Of a DNA stretch of 64,000 nucleotides, positions 1-11,316 are shown one piece after another. Each line of letters opens with the position of its first letter. Positions within the stretch are counted from its first letter, which is position 1. The DNA comes from Physella acuta. Taxonomy: Eukaryota > Mollusca > Gastropoda > Physidae. The notes below the pieces were generated by a model. It did not search any database. It was given only the letters and a program-made list of their open reading frames with translations, and was not told where the DNA came from. The stretch lies in contig NW_026731783.1 in the NCBI RefSeq assembly GCF_028476545.1, positions 1,482,001 through 1,546,000 of the forward strand, given 5' to 3'. A program made the translations under genes and the position numbers.

Positions 1-5
1 GCAAT

Positions 6-25
6 AAAAATATTTTATATTTCAA
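6..25. repeat. 5' target-site duplication of retrocopy
   Basis: The bases aaaaatattttatatttcaa recur at 763-782 directly after a poly(A) run. At least 15 bp (11-25 against 768-782) are identical outside the A-run. The pair brackets an intronless gene copy, the hallmark of LINE-type target-primed retroposition. Confidence 0.85.
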
Positions 26-231
26 CACATTCGGAATAACAGCCAACATTTAACTAAATATCGGTCTTCAAGTTCAGATCATATATTTTTGATCTAATTA
101 ATTGTCTTTTCATACCCTCTCCTATAGGATTCATATACAGCAATATATGTCGTATAGTACAAAGAACACTCATGCACTTAGCAACAATTTCGGTTTCCGT
201 CGTCGTCCGCTGAAAACCACACAATTTTACA

Positions 232-579
232 ATGCCTGGAACAAAGGATGATGTTGCTGTTGAGTCAGAAACAAAAGAGACCACAGAGCCAATTGTAGCA
301 AAGACAGTTGAAGATGTTAAAGGCAAAGCTGATGAGGCTGATGCTGAAGCAGAAGAACAAACAGAAGAAAACACAAAAACAGAAGATTCAGAAGAAAATA
401 CAAATGAAAATGCTAGCTCAGAAGAGACAGAATCAAAAACAGAAGAAACAACAGCAGAAAAGCGATCTGTAGATGAAAAAGAAAGTGAAGATGCAGAAGA
501 TGAAAGTCCGAAGAAAAAGGCAAAGACAGACTCAAATGAATCATCGAATGGCACCACAGAAACAACTGAATCTGCTTAG
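232..579 (+). CDS. Prothymosin-alpha-like acidic nuclear protein, intact retrogene copy
   Basis: A 115-residue open frame from ATG to TAG. The product is very rich in Glu, Asp, Thr and Ser, almost lacks hydrophobic residues, and is predicted to be disordered. Near residue 77 it has a KR pair, then an acidic stretch, then PKKKAKTD (about residues 93-100). This order (KR, acidic run, KKxKTD) matches the C-terminal nuclear-localisation region of vertebrate prothymosin alpha, a small chromatin and histone-chaperone protein; the assignment is by pattern only. There is no intron, an AATAAA lies 155 bp past the stop, a poly(A) run follows, and 15-20 bp target duplications flank the unit, so this is a processed copy of an mRNA with about 206 bp of 5' leader. 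The frame has no break, so it is young or maintained. Whether it is transcribed cannot be told. It could instead be an unrelated acidic protein. Confidence 0.7.
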   Translation: MPGTKDDVAVESETKETTEPIVAKTVEDVKGKADEADAEAEEQTEENTKTEDSEENTNENASSEETESKTEETTAEKRSVDEKESEDAEDESPKKKAKTDSNESSNGTTETTESA

Positions 580-733
580 TTCTATTATATATATAATTTT
601 TTTTTCCTTTTCATTTTGAACTTAATCACAAACTTGTAAAAATGTGTTTATCATCATGTTCAGGAGAAAACTGAGATATTTATAGTCAGGTTGTACACTT
701 CATCATGGTTCTCATCATTTGTACTGTTCTTGT

Positions 734-767
734 AATAAACATCTTAATGTATAAAAAAAAAAAAAAA
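734..767 (+). terminator. Poly(A) signal and genomic poly(A) tail of retrocopy
   Basis: AATAAA lies at 734-739, followed 13 bases later by an uninterrupted A run from 753 to 767. The 3' target duplication starts within or right after this run. It marks the reverse-transcribed end of a polyadenylated mRNA. Confidence 0.85.
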
Positions 768-782
768 TATTTTATATTTCAA

Positions 783-1259
783 AAATTAAAAAACAATGAC
801 TTTATATAATTTTCCTAATACAAGCAATTTATTCAGGTTAATCAGGGGTACGCGCAAGGGATACTATGCCTAAACAATTATTTTAAAATAATAACTATAA
901 TATTCATATATAGTATATTTGATATGGTAAGGGCATATGTACAGTATTGGAGCTTGGTTGGTTCTTGAAATGTGCTAACTAAATGTAAGCTGTCTCTATG
1001 AGAAAGCCAAACCATCCCTTACACTACAGATAGAAATAACACGGTTTTGTTTTTAGCACTTTAAGCTTGTTAATTTAAACTTCCATTTTTATACTATTTC
1101 AAATCAAAAATAATTCTTCGTTGCATAAGCAGTGCTTTAAATGTAAGTTTAATACATTCCTACCTGGATTTATAAATAGGCCTACTGTTTTTATTCATCA
1201 AATAAAAATGCAAAAAAGGTGAAAAAAAAAATAAAAAAAATAAAAATTAAAAATTAAAA
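783..1259. other. AT-rich DNA, nothing recognised
   Basis: AT-rich sequence with A-runs near 1218-1250. No coding signal, terminal repeat or RNA gene was seen. Confidence 0.5.
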
Positions 1260-1289
1260 TAATACATTCATATCTGTATATATAAAACA

Positions 1290-1910
1290 AAGTGGTCGGT
1301 TGCCCGATAGGGCACTGCCCGGCGCCGCAGGTGCGTCAAATTTTGCAGGATCCTGCCTTGGGACAATAGAACACGGGGGCCAATGCCGGTTGGCCGAAAA
1401 GTCCACGAAAAGTCCACGTCAAAAATGACATCAACTGACCGGCGCCTTATATGGGCTATATATCGAAAAAATGCCCCACGTAATAACCTTTTCATAACTC
1501 CCTGAGGTCGTAGAAAATTCCGGAAGACCGTTAGAACTGACCGATCCGAATTGTCCCTATATAAACATTGTTATTTTTTTTTTAATGATGACTGTTTTCA
1601 AAACACTGTTTTGGAACTTTTTCTCTGTACACCTGGCTCATTTTTTCCATACACTTGGGTAAATGAATCGGCCTTATGGATAAACTATCGGTCAACCTCT
1701 GCTTAAAAGTGACCGCGAGTGAAATTCTCCTTACATGAGCTATATATCGAAACAATATTTCCCACGTAGGAAGATTTTGAAAACTCTTGGGGTTGTACAT
1801 CGGTCCCTGTGGGGTCAGCAAAAAATTAGTGCTACCCTCGGGTAAACCCCGGAACATTGTTTTAACTGACCAGAGGCAATATTTCCTTTTATAAACATAG
1901 TACCGTTTCT
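1290..1910. repeat. Two diverged tandem units of a GC-richer unclassified repeat
   Basis: The motif gctatatatcgaaa occurs at about 1453 and again at about 1738, each followed by cccacgta. Each unit closes with ACTGACC followed by TATAAACAT (ends near 1568 and 1902). The two units are about 300 bp long, diverged, and markedly richer in GC than their surroundings. No family is recognised and no open frame seems real. Confidence 0.4.
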
Positions 1911-1924
1911 GTAAATAATAAATG

Positions 1925-2128
1925 TATAAAAACGTTTATAATTACAAGCTTTTAAAAAATGCACTAAAAAGAATAAAATAATACAATTTTTATTAAATAT
2001 AAAATAATTTTTAAAAATATAGTAAATCTGCGGTTATTTTATATATAAAAAATTACTTTCTTTAAATATATTAATGCACTACTATTTATATCACTATAAT
2101 TAAAAGCGTGGGCCGCTTGTTTAAATAC

Positions 2129-2133
<5 letters not shown>
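1925..2133 (+). repeat. Dispersed repeat, shared with the 63-kb hairpin
   Basis: The stretch aaaacg...acaagctttt...tgcactaaaaag near 1930-1970 and aaaagcgtggg near 2101 match the arms of the hairpin at 62,960-63,216, but only one arm orientation is present here. Confidence 0.45.

Positions 2134-2175
<42 letters not shown>
2134..2175. repeat. (TA)n microsatellite
   Basis: About 40 bases of uninterrupted alternating TA, abutting a copy of the GGGAATACGG repeat family (about 2178-2340) that also forms the arms of the 58.5-60.7 kb inverted dimer. Confidence 0.9.
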
Positions 2176-2178
<3 letters not shown>

Positions 2179-2374
2179 AAGGGAATACGGTGTATGTTTG
2201 GTTGTCTGTCTGTCAGTGTGTCTGGATTAGATTAGATATTGTCACTTTAAATTAATTTCTATTTGATGACTGGGTTCAAACTTTACTGGTACTTGCATAA
2301 CTGACAGTATCATTTAGTACAGTTAAAAATAATAAAATGTTTAAGTCCAAAATTGTTTTTCCATCAAACTAAAA

Positions 2375-2579
2375 CAGGGGTCGGCAACCTGCGGCTCGCG
2401 AGCCGCATGCGGCTCTTTTGATATCAAGATGCGGCTCTCCAGCTCCTTGAACAAATACTAATAATCTTAATAAAAAAAAAATATTTGAAATAAAAAAATG
2501 TTAGTGGCTCTTTAAAACCAGGGAAATTTTGAAAATTGTAACTTTTGGCTCTTCCGCTTCAAAAGGTTGCCGACCCCTG
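2375..2579. mobile_element. hAT-type miniature element (205 bp)
   Basis: Starts CAGGGGTCGGCAACCT and ends AGGTTGCCGACCCCTG, giving perfect 16-bp terminal inverted repeats. It is flanked by the 8-bp direct repeat aactaaaa (2367-2374 and 2580-2587), the target-duplication size of the hAT superfamily. Subterminal gcggctcgcgagccgc is palindromic. No transposase is present, so it is non-autonomous. A sister copy lies at 43,750-43,958 in reverse orientation. Confidence 0.88.
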
Positions 2580-2587
2580 AACTAAAA

Positions 2588-3039
2588 TGTTCCCCCAAAA
2601 AATGAATCTAAATATTACATCTGACAGTAAGAAGACATTCTTAAAGCCGATACAAGACAACAAATAGTATCGTCAATTACACCGACCTGATCGGTTGTCT
2701 TTGATAGATGTATAATGCTTTGCCACGGTTTCAATAATTAATTAATTCACCATTTTTTGAGACAGATATAAGAAAAAGATAAATGATGTTTGCTAGTATC
2801 AATATATTATGTCGATAACTTAATTGTGTGCAACTATTGGCCCTTTTTGTTTTATAAGAAGAAAATTCAATGATATTAAAATATGTTGATGTTAATTTTT
2901 AAGTTATCGCCCTTAAAGTGTTTTCGAATAAGACTAGACATTTGGAAACATTTCTGATATATATCTGATACAAGAGTTTAAAAAGACAGTGTTAGTTTTT
3001 TCAAGTTTGTCTGTGTTAGGGCCCTTATTATGTATAGCC
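2588..3039 (+). repeat. Dispersed repeat shared with 40.8 and 61.6 kb
   Basis: The run tgtataatgctttgccac with flanks recurs near 40,848 and 61,628, and ttatcgcccttgaaatgtt-like sequence near 2905 recurs at about 41,040 and 61,823. The copy here is more diverged. No gene seen. Confidence 0.5.
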
Positions 3040-3205
3040 AGAATTGACCACTAATGTATCTATCACCCATCCACCCATCACCCAACACCTACCACTCATG
3101 TATCTATCACCCATCCACCTATCACCCCGTGCCTACCACCCATATACCATCTGATGTCAGCACAGTCCTGATGAGATTACACTGATGTAACATTATGAAC
3201 GGAAA
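3040..3205 (-). repeat. Short copy of a repeat carrying a 44-bp minisatellite
   Basis: About two units of a 44-bp motif (core tatctatcacccatccacc) followed by a unique tail atctgatgtcagcacagtcc. The same tail and eight or so units occur inverted at 29,345-29,780, so unit number varies between copies of one dispersed element. Confidence 0.75.
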
Positions 3206-3284
3206 TCTTGTTTAATAAGAGACGTACACAATCTCTAGGTCTCTAGTTTTACTTGCAAACATTCTACCATGACATGCGCACTAG

Positions 3285-4444
3285 CCAACACTTAGACCAC
3301 TCAGGGTGTGAGCTGAGATACAAGAAACACATCCAACACTTAGACCACTCAGAGTGTGAGCTGAGATACAAGAAACACATCCAACACTTAGACCACTCAT
3401 GGTGTGAGCTGAGATACAAGAAACACATCCAACACTTAGACCACTCAGGGTGTGAGTTGAGACACAAGAAACACATCCAACACTTAGACCACTCAGGGTG
3501 TGAGCTGAGATACAAGAAACACATCCAACACTTAGACCACTCAGGGTGTGAGCTGAGATACAAGAAACACATCCAACACTTAGACCACTCAGGGTGTGAG
3601 CTGAGATACAAGAAACACATCCAACCCTTAGACCACTCAGGGTGTGAGCTGAGATACAAGAAACACATCCAACACTTAGACCACTCAGGGTGTGAGCTGA
3701 GATACAAGAAACACATCCAACACTTAGACCACTCAGGGTGTGAGCTGAGATACAAGAAACACATCCAACACTTAGACCACTCAGGGTGTGAGCTGAGATA
3801 CAAGAAACACATCCAACACTTAGACCACTCAGGGTATAAGCTGAGATACAAGAAACACATCCAACACTTAGACCACTCAGGGTGTGAGCTGAGATACAAG
3901 AAACACATCCAACACTTAGACCACTCAGGGTGTGAGCTGAGATACAAGAAACACATCCAACACTTAGACCACTCAGGGTGTGAGCTGAGATACAAGAAAC
4001 ACATCCAACACTTAGACCACTCAGGGTGTGAGCTGAGATACAAGAAACACATCCAACACTTAGACCACTCAGGGTGTGAGCTGAGATACAAGAAACACAT
4101 CCAGCACTTAGACCACTCAGGGTGTGAGCTGAGATACAAGAAACACATCCAACACTTAGACCACTCAGGGTGTGAGCTGAGATACAAGAAACACACCCAA
4201 CCCTTAGACCACTCAGGGTGTGAGCGGAGATACAAGAAACACATCCAACACTTAGACCACTCAGGGTATGAGCTGAGATACAAGAAACACATCCAACACT
4301 TAGACCACTCAGGGTGTGAGCTGAGATACAAGAAACACATCCAACACTTAGACCACTCAGGGTGTGAGCTGAGATACAAGAAACACATCCAACACTTAGA
4401 CCACTCAGGGTGTGAGCTGAGATACAAGAAACACATCCAACACT
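3285..4444. repeat. 48-bp minisatellite, 24 phased units
   Basis: The motif ccaacacttagaccactcag and the rest of a 48-bp unit recur from 3285 to 4437 with exact 48-bp spacing, i.e. 24 periods with no insertion or deletion. Units differ only by scattered single substitutions, many of which would change an amino acid. Because 48 is a multiple of three, several frames stay open for about 390 codons; no start, splice or codon signal supports translation. Confidence 0.92.
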
Positions 4445-5476
4445 GACAGTGACAGTAGCAGGAAATTTGATCATCAGAAGTTTTGGCGTTAATCTATACG
4501 ATTTTTTTCAATAAAGAGAAGAATAAAATAAGTCATGTTGTCGAAAACGTTTAACCCTTATTGTTGTAATGTATAATGTATGATTACATTGTTAAATCAT
4601 TTTATTGTGTTAATAATGTATTAAAATGTGCATGTATTTAAACAGACTAACTGGCTTGGGTATCGGCTCGATTACCGTGTATTTGTCACTTCTGTACTTT
4701 GGTTCTCACCTGGCTTATCTTCCATCCCACAGAGCCCAGGGTAAACTCGTACCCTACCGTCCAGTACCCAGCTCGACCGTAGAAAGCTAATAACTAAAAA
4801 ATAAACCGGGAGTGATCTCCCCTAAACTTTATCGAATATTTTTATATAAAATAACAGGGGATGGGAACTTATTAGTACTTAAAAAATTTACATTAGTTTT
4901 TTGAGAAATCGGAAGTAGCGTAAATTACTACTTCCGGTCAACGGAAATTACTCCAAATTTAACAGTAGGTAGAGAATTAGATCTTTTACTTACATGTGAA
5001 ATTTCATTTATCTATCTGAAATAGTACTCAAGTTATAGGCTTTTGAAAAATTCAAAGTAGGAAAAGTACCACTTCCGGTTATCGGAAATCGATCAAAAGT
5101 TGACACGGATCTACGATTTTGATAAAATACTTATATATGAAATTTCATCAACCTAGCTGTAACGGTACTCAAGTTATCGTGTTTACACACTGACAGACAG
5201 ACAGACAGACAGACACACACACAGACACACAGACATACGGACAAGATTGCAAAATTGTTTTTCCGTATCAGTGAGGTGTAAAACGTCGAGATTTGTAAAA
5301 ATATCGATTTTTTTTTTTGCACGATTACAAGACTTTCTCTATAATTCGTATATACGAGAAAGTAAAAGTTAAAATGAATTAATATAACTATTAGTATTTG
5401 TGAAAGCAGCTGGAGAGCACATATTGACATCAAAAGAGCCGCATGTGGCTCGCGAGACGCAGGTTGCCGACCCCTA
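4445..5476 (-). mobile_element. Truncated hAT-type element interrupted by another repeat
   Basis: The right end at about 5405-5476 carries the family subterminal gcatgtggctcgcgag and aggttgccgacccct. Interior sequence near 4650-4795 (ctaactggcttgggtatcgg and taaactcgtaccctaccgtc) matches the insides of the hAT elements at 15 and 28.6 kb. The CTCGTATATACG repeat at 4801-5366 is inserted in it. The left tip is not found. Confidence 0.55.
4801..5366 (-). mobile_element. CTCGTATATACG-family repeat, copy a
   Basis: Runs from ataaaccgggagtgatctcc to tatacgagaaagta. Shared landmarks with copies b-d are ccacttccggttatcgg, acggatctacgattttgat, agctgtaacggtactcaagt and a cagaca microsatellite. No open frame is shared between copies, so it is taken as a non-autonomous element of unknown class. 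Confidence 0.7.
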
Positions 5477-5479
5477 GCT

Positions 5480-6138
5480 TATAACACTGATATGAATGTA
5501 TTATTGCTAAAACAATTGTTTCTAGTTAGGGAAGAAATGGAATATTAGCTGAATAAATTGCTTTTCTTAGAAAAATGTATACATTTAAGTCACTGTTTTC
5601 AACTTTTATAGCATGAAAGATTTTTAATGCATATTAGCGTGACTACTATTTTTTTTTTTATATTTTCTGAAACCTTTAAATAGCTTTTTTTCAGAAAATA
5701 CATACTGTGACCATTTTTTAAAAAATATATCTTTCTAAAGTTTACAAAAACCAAGCGGTTAGTAATTTGCATTGCGTTGTCTCCCTTGTAAATGGCTCGG
5801 TCTTTGACAGATATGTATTTAAATTAAAAATAAAGAAAAAACAACACATTTTGTTCCAGACAGTATCTTTACTGATTTAGAACTCTAACCAATACAGTAT
5901 AAAATATTAATTGTAATGGTATAACTGTACAATATGTGTATAACGTATAAATTGCGTTATTAATTATTTTTTTTTGTTTTACATGTGAAACACCGCAACG
6001 CTTAAATAAGGAATTTGTCGCAAATACTTTTTGGTAAAACGGCCTTCCAGCAAACGGCGTTCGGGCAATCGAAATTCCTTAATGTTTTTTTTTTCTGAAT
6101 TTGTCATAAGCCGATTGAGAAGAAAATTATCTCGGGTT
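5480..6138. repeat. Dispersed repeat block
   Basis: Sequence around acagtatctttactgattta (about 5860) recurs near 17,400 and, inverted, near 35,310. It belongs to a long AT-rich repeat family without a recognised coding region. Confidence 0.5.
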
Positions 6139-6139
6139 A

Positions 6140-6500
6140 GGGGTGTCCATAAATGACGTCACACTCTTAGGAGGAAAGGGGGGGTGTTGTTTTGCATTGT
6201 AAAAAGCAATACTAGAAAACGTATTTTAGCTGTTCTTTCTCGTCAAAAAATGTTTTAATAAATTGTAATAAAAATTAATTAAAACACTTTATGTTGACAG
6301 AGTTCGGACAAGAAATTGGAAAATATAACTGTTTTAAGGAACATACAACGGAAGTTTTGAGGGGGGGGGGGGGGGGGTTGTAGACTGATGTGTGACGTCA
6401 TTTTATGGGGATCTGTCTTTTTTGTGACTACATGTGCCTAAGGGGAGTGGCAGGGGGGGGGAGGTAAAAATCCTTTTTAAAAAGCGTTATGGATGACCCC
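6140..6500. mobile_element. TIR miniature element with GACGTCA motif
   Basis: Starts ggggtgtccataaatgacgt and ends with an inverted version (ttatggatgacccc), flanked by TA on each side. It contains two G-homopolymers (about 6360-6377 and 6451-6458) and a second GACGTCA at about 6395. A related copy ends at 17,900 with gtgacgtcatttatggatgt. Superfamily not assigned. Confidence 0.65.
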
Positions 6501-7829
6501 TAAAGAAGCAATTTTTTTTTGCCTTGGAAAAATTAATAATTACAAAATGTGATTGAGAGAAAATTTAGAACGGACAATGATATGAACAATGATATGATTC
6601 AAAAATGTAGTGGTAAAATTTATAGTTATTCCTCAAACATTAGAGATTTACAGTATCACTAAAAGGTAAATACACCATAGATAAATTTATGTATACTAGT
6701 AATGTCTAGGCCTCGTATAAATTATAAGTAACCATAACATAATCGTTTTGTTAACTCTATCATGTATTTATGTGTAAAAAGAAAAATTTAAAAACTATAA
6801 CTGTTGTGTCAAAAAAAAAAATTATAGTGTGCATTCTATCATATCTCTAAATATCTTCATAACAATAATAAAACGCACGACATAGAAACAAACCAAACAA
6901 TATAATCACATGTTCTATTTAACATGTAACATTGGAAAACTATTACAAACATTTTCGCCACAAATTATATGGGTCGGCCTAGAAATACATTATGTGACTG
7001 TAGACTCGTGTATGTCCTTTAATTAAATACATTTTACAATAATGACTTCTAGATTGTTCTTTATTTTGCAAACATGTTGTTATAGCCAGGGGTACCAGTG
7101 TGGATAAGCTACCGCTGTCTATACAATCATAGAAACAGTGATTTTGTTTAGAGACAATGTTTCTCTTTTGCTGATTGGTCTAATTAAATGCGTGTTAAGT
7201 ACTGATTGGTTAATTAATATCGAGCTTTATAATTATAAATGAAACATATATTTTACATATATAATTCAGTTTATGACAGCATAATCTGGCATATGTCAGG
7301 TCACCTAATAATGTGTTATTTCAAGCAGTTGACATGGAACATTAATATAACGTCTTTTTATGCCAACTCGGTTTTTCAATATTCAATTTTAATACTGCAA
7401 TACACTACCGTCTTATTCCAAAACATATCAAGGGCTATAAATTTACTTCAACTGCAATTGATGTCATTTACTTTTATTTTTAAATTACTAAAAAAGGCCG
7501 ATAGTTGCATACTATTAAATTATCAAGATAATATATTGATACACGGAAACAGGTAAAGCTTTATTCATATATGTGTCTTAAAATAAGAGGTGACTAAATT
7601 AATCACAAAAACAGTTGCCAAGAGTTATACATTTATTAGACAACAGATTTGGTCTATTCAATTGACGATGAGACTTGCGTCCTAGTATGTTAACGTCATA
7701 TCTTGTCACAGAAAGAAAGAAATATCCGTGGACGATAGAAATAATATATTTTAGAAACATATCAATCATACCTAACGTAGCTGGTTATCTAGCAGAACAA
7801 CAAAGAAAAGTACGGGTGAAGTTTCTCCT
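6501..7829. repeat. Dispersed repeat block, no gene seen
   Basis: The stretch around aatctggcatatgtcaggtc (about 7283) recurs at about 63,380. The rest is AT-rich and partly shared with other repeat copies. A 105-codon frame here lies in repeat sequence and has no coding character. Confidence 0.45.
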
Positions 7830-8240
7830 GAATGGGGACTCTAGAGTTTTACAACAAAAAATATGGCATCAATTCTAAGGCTACTGCAGTTTGTAAGACA
7901 CCAGATCTTTTGAAAAGGAGATGAGAAACTACGGTTGTATGAAAATGCCCTGTCCGACTTTGAGCATAAAATCACCCCCCCCCCTCCTCTATCTGGCGGA
8001 GCTTTGGGTTTATGTTGTCCAGCAATTCCCAAACAAGCCATTGAATTTCTTGAGAAAATGAAAGAGAAAGTTAAAGCCAGTGAAGAAGTCAAATGTTTTG
8101 TGTATGACGACAATGGGTAAAATCTATCTCCGGAATAAAGAATTCCCTCCAGTGAAGGCCCTAATGGAAGAGTGAGAGAAGATTTTAAATGGTATAGATG
8201 GAGTGACCACAGTACATGGACGCCTCTATGAACTAACGAG
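7830..8240 (+). pseudogene. Decayed coding-like stretch, family unknown
   Basis: Protein-like runs occur here in more than one frame, for example a stretch starting near YNKKYGINSK, then LRLYENALSDFEHK, then AIEFLEKMKEKVKASEEVK, then IYLRNKEFPPVKALMEE and TTVHGRLYELTSNFHK. Codon content is richer and less AT-biased than the surroundings. No single frame spans the region, so it is broken. No family is recognised with confidence. It could be a host pseudogene or part of an old mobile element. Confidence 0.4.
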
Positions 8241-8500
8241 CAACTTTCATAAGAGGGGTTATGTAGGACAGGGTTTATGTAGGTGAGAACTTAATGTAGG
8301 GAAGAGTTGATGATGGAGAGGGGTGTATGTAGAAGAAATGATTATGTAGGAGAGGAGTTTATGTATGAGAAGGTTAAAAAAGAGATGGTTTATATAGGAG
8401 AGGCGTTTATGTAGGAGATGAGATTATGTAGTAGATGAGTTAATATAGGAGATGTTTTATATAGGAGATGAGTTTATGTAGGAGAGGGGTTTATGTACTT
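8240..8500 (+). repeat. Degenerate short minisatellite
   Basis: Imperfect repeats of a motif close to tttatgtaggagaggggt, about 16-18 bp per unit, with heavy substitution and length drift. Confidence 0.8.
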
Positions 8501-8735
8501 TTCTCTGACAGAATGAAATATACACTTTATCTTAACATGAGGTACATTATTAAAGTTTGAACAGTAAAATATACGGGTGTGTTCTTATCTCTCTACCCAG
8601 ATTTAAATGCATGTTCAATGTATTCAAATGTTTCCTTCGGATATTTTTGTATTATGCATCATCCAGTTTGAGAACATAGTTTATCCTAACTCTGTGGAAT
8701 GTGCATGTTTGACAATGGAAGTTTGACTTAAAGGG

Positions 8736-8815
8736 GAAGTAAAGTTTCCTTTCAAACCTGACAGTCTATGGGGCAAGTGAAGTAGGGTTCACTAGTTTCT
8801 GTGACCGCTTAAAGG
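8736..8815 (+). repeat. SINE 3' domain copy
   Basis: The segment aagtttcctttcaaacctga through tttctgtgacc matches the conserved domain of the fuller SINE at 28,346-28,607 and of the partial copy at about 33,950-34,060. No tRNA-like head is visible here. Confidence 0.6.
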
Positions 8816-8819
8816 GACA

Positions 8820-9126
8820 CAACTCTAAAAACACAACACTGTTTCAAAAATACGCGTTACTGATTGTGTAGAACACGCATTCGCAAAGTAGAGCTATCAA
8901 TTTCATTCATTTAAATATCTTCTCATAAAATAGAAATAGTTCTTTTACATGGCAACTTTGAATGCATTTAAATAAAACTTCAAAACTAAATAATATAAAT
9001 TAATTAAACCGAAATGTTCATTTGTGTTTAAAACATGATTATTATAGTCACTGTTTTTGTTGTTTATATCAACATTCAACTTTTAATAATAAATATGTAG
9101 GTAGCTCACGATTTCCAAGTTACTTG

Positions 9127-9177
<51 letters not shown>

Positions 9178-9579
9178 ACACACACAAAATGTGTTTGTTT
9201 CGTTTATAATGTATTTTTAATTGGAAAAATATAAATTGTGAGTGACTGATACAATATATTTCAACAGCTTATATTACAACATAGTGTATATACTTACATC
9301 TGATGTTATAACAAAAATTGTCCTTGTTACATACAACTATCGTACCATCAACTACAATATTGTAAAATCTTCTTTCAGATTTCTATAACTCAGACGACAA
9401 GTTATGTGCACATATCACTTTAGCCTGTCATAATTTATCGTTTTTTAACGACATTTATGATTGACTGATAGTAGTAATGGGCTAGAAGTAGATTGGATTT
9501 GATTTTTTAAAGATTTTAACAGCATCGTTAACGGTTATGTAAATTAGTATTTGTCATATTACGTTGTCAACTTATTTAA
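8820..9579. repeat. AT-rich repeat DNA with a 46-base A run
   Basis: A perfect poly(A) run spans 9131-9176 and is followed by (CA)n. Flanking sequence near gtaggtagctcacgatttcc recurs inverted near 34,460, so this is part of the long repeat family. Confidence 0.6.
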
Positions 9580-10984
9580 AAAGAAATCAAACAGCAAGTT
9601 GACCGACCTGATGGTGACGATGTAACAGATGTAACATCAACATTTACTAAATGAACCTCTACTAGACGGTTTACCTTCCAGTATATCACACGGTAGTTAT
9701 ATCTTATTATTTGACCATTTAAGTGTATCAAATATTGTCTTATATGGACATTTACATTTTTAATATCTCATTGTTTTATTTTATAATTAAAAGCATCGTT
9801 TACCTTTCAGATCCAACTCTTGGTCAGCTGACCGTCCCACGTGACAGGTCAGTTCGTTATACTGTTATAATATTGTTTCTGACTGATCAATGAGTTTACT
9901 AAATTTTATTCTATGAAAATTAAAAATTATTCACAAACGAAAATGTAATTATTTGCTAACATTGTGAGAACGGGTTGGATCCCAATTCTTTAAAGACGAC
10001 ATGCAATTAAGTCAGTTTTTTAAATTTATATAACCTACAATATTTTTATACAAAAGTTAGTTTTCTTGCTTAGTTATTTAAATTTTTCTAAAATGTGTTC
10101 ATTTTACATATTTATTTTTTAATAAAATGCCTATTTCTGAAGAATATGTTATTAAAGTTTTTATAACATATAGCTCTGTTAGTTTGACTGAATTGCCTCC
10201 CTTCACCTTTTCTATAAACTAAGAAATGGCAATAGTAATATGTATTTTAAGTTATAAAAAAAGGCATTTAGTTTTAGACAATATCTAAACTGTTAGAGAA
10301 CTCTCATAAATACAGAATAAAACTTTTAATTTCCAGATAAAACAGTATGTGATAATTATAACGTTAAACGTTAATTTTTTGTTTGTTTTGTTTTACTGTA
10401 AAACACACTACAACGCTAAAGAAGGAGTGTGTCGTATTCCGGCACATGTCTTACGACACAACAAAAACAGGGTTCGATCAAGTCCATTGAGAAGAAAATT
10501 AGCTCAGGTTAAGCTGCAACTTTTTTTTTTTTTTTTGCTGAACTGAAAAAGAGAACACTGATCATGTCAGAAGTAAATTAAGAGATAATTAAACCAAAGT
10601 TGTTGTGGTAAAGTATATGGTTATACATCAAACGTCATAGATTTACAGTATCTGTGAATGGTATTACGCCAGTGAGGTATTTATACATAAAAGTATTGGC
10701 TAGACCTCGTTAAAACTATAAATAACCATAACTTAATAGTATTGTTAACATTAACATATAAGTTTATACAGACACATTTAAACATTAAAACACTTTTATC
10801 AAAATAATAGAAGATTAAATATAGGCTAACTATTTTTCATATTTCAGCATTGCAAATTATAATTAGATAAGTAGGCCAAGACCAGATGGTAATGTGATGT
10901 AACATAATCTGTGACACAATCAGATGTTGAGTTAATACAAAACAAATTAACAGCAAGTTGACCGACCTGTTGGTGATGATGTAA

Positions 10985-11225
10985 CTACTGTGATAATTTC
11001 ACATGATGTTTGACTATTAAACTACTGTGATGATTCCACGTGATGTTTGGCTATCAAACTGCTGTGATGATTCCACATGATGTTTGGCTATCAAACTACT
11101 GTAATGATTCCACATGATATTTGGCTATCATTTTAATGTGATGATTCCACATGATGTTCGGCTATCAAACTATTGTGATAATTCCACATGGTGTTGTGCC
11201 ATTATTTTAATGTCAAAATTCCACA
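10985..11225 (+). repeat. 37-bp minisatellite inside the long repeat
   Basis: About six imperfect units of ctgtgatgattccacatgat plus 17 more bases. The inverted copy at about 55,530-55,680 has fewer units, so the array expands and contracts between repeat copies. Confidence 0.8.
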
Positions 11226-11281
11226 TACACCATCATCTGATACTACGTTAAATATATGTAATGCTTTTAAAGTTCGTTAAC

Positions 11282-11316
<35 letters not shown>

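Noticed and set aside
110-130. Splice acceptor in the 5' leader of the retrocopy (cctctcctatag)
   Set aside because: The flanking target duplication lies upstream, so this is part of the copied mRNA leader; the signal is probably chance.
54-557. 167-codon minus-strand frame, Ser/Phe-rich
   Set aside because: Antisense shadow of the acidic protein's GAA/GAT-rich codons; the poly(A) signal and tail fix the plus strand as sense.
3285-4444. CRISPR array
   Set aside because: Units are contiguous without unique spacers, and the DNA is eukaryotic.
3253-4474. Three frames of 390-397 codons
   Set aside because: All arise from the 48-bp minisatellite, whose unit length is a multiple of three; the longest plus-strand frame would start at TTG and variants often change residues.
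8090-8130. Reverse transcriptase YDD-type catalytic motif in the 7.8-8.2 kb stretch
   Set aside because: The residues fit superficially but the surroundings show none of the other polymerase motifs.
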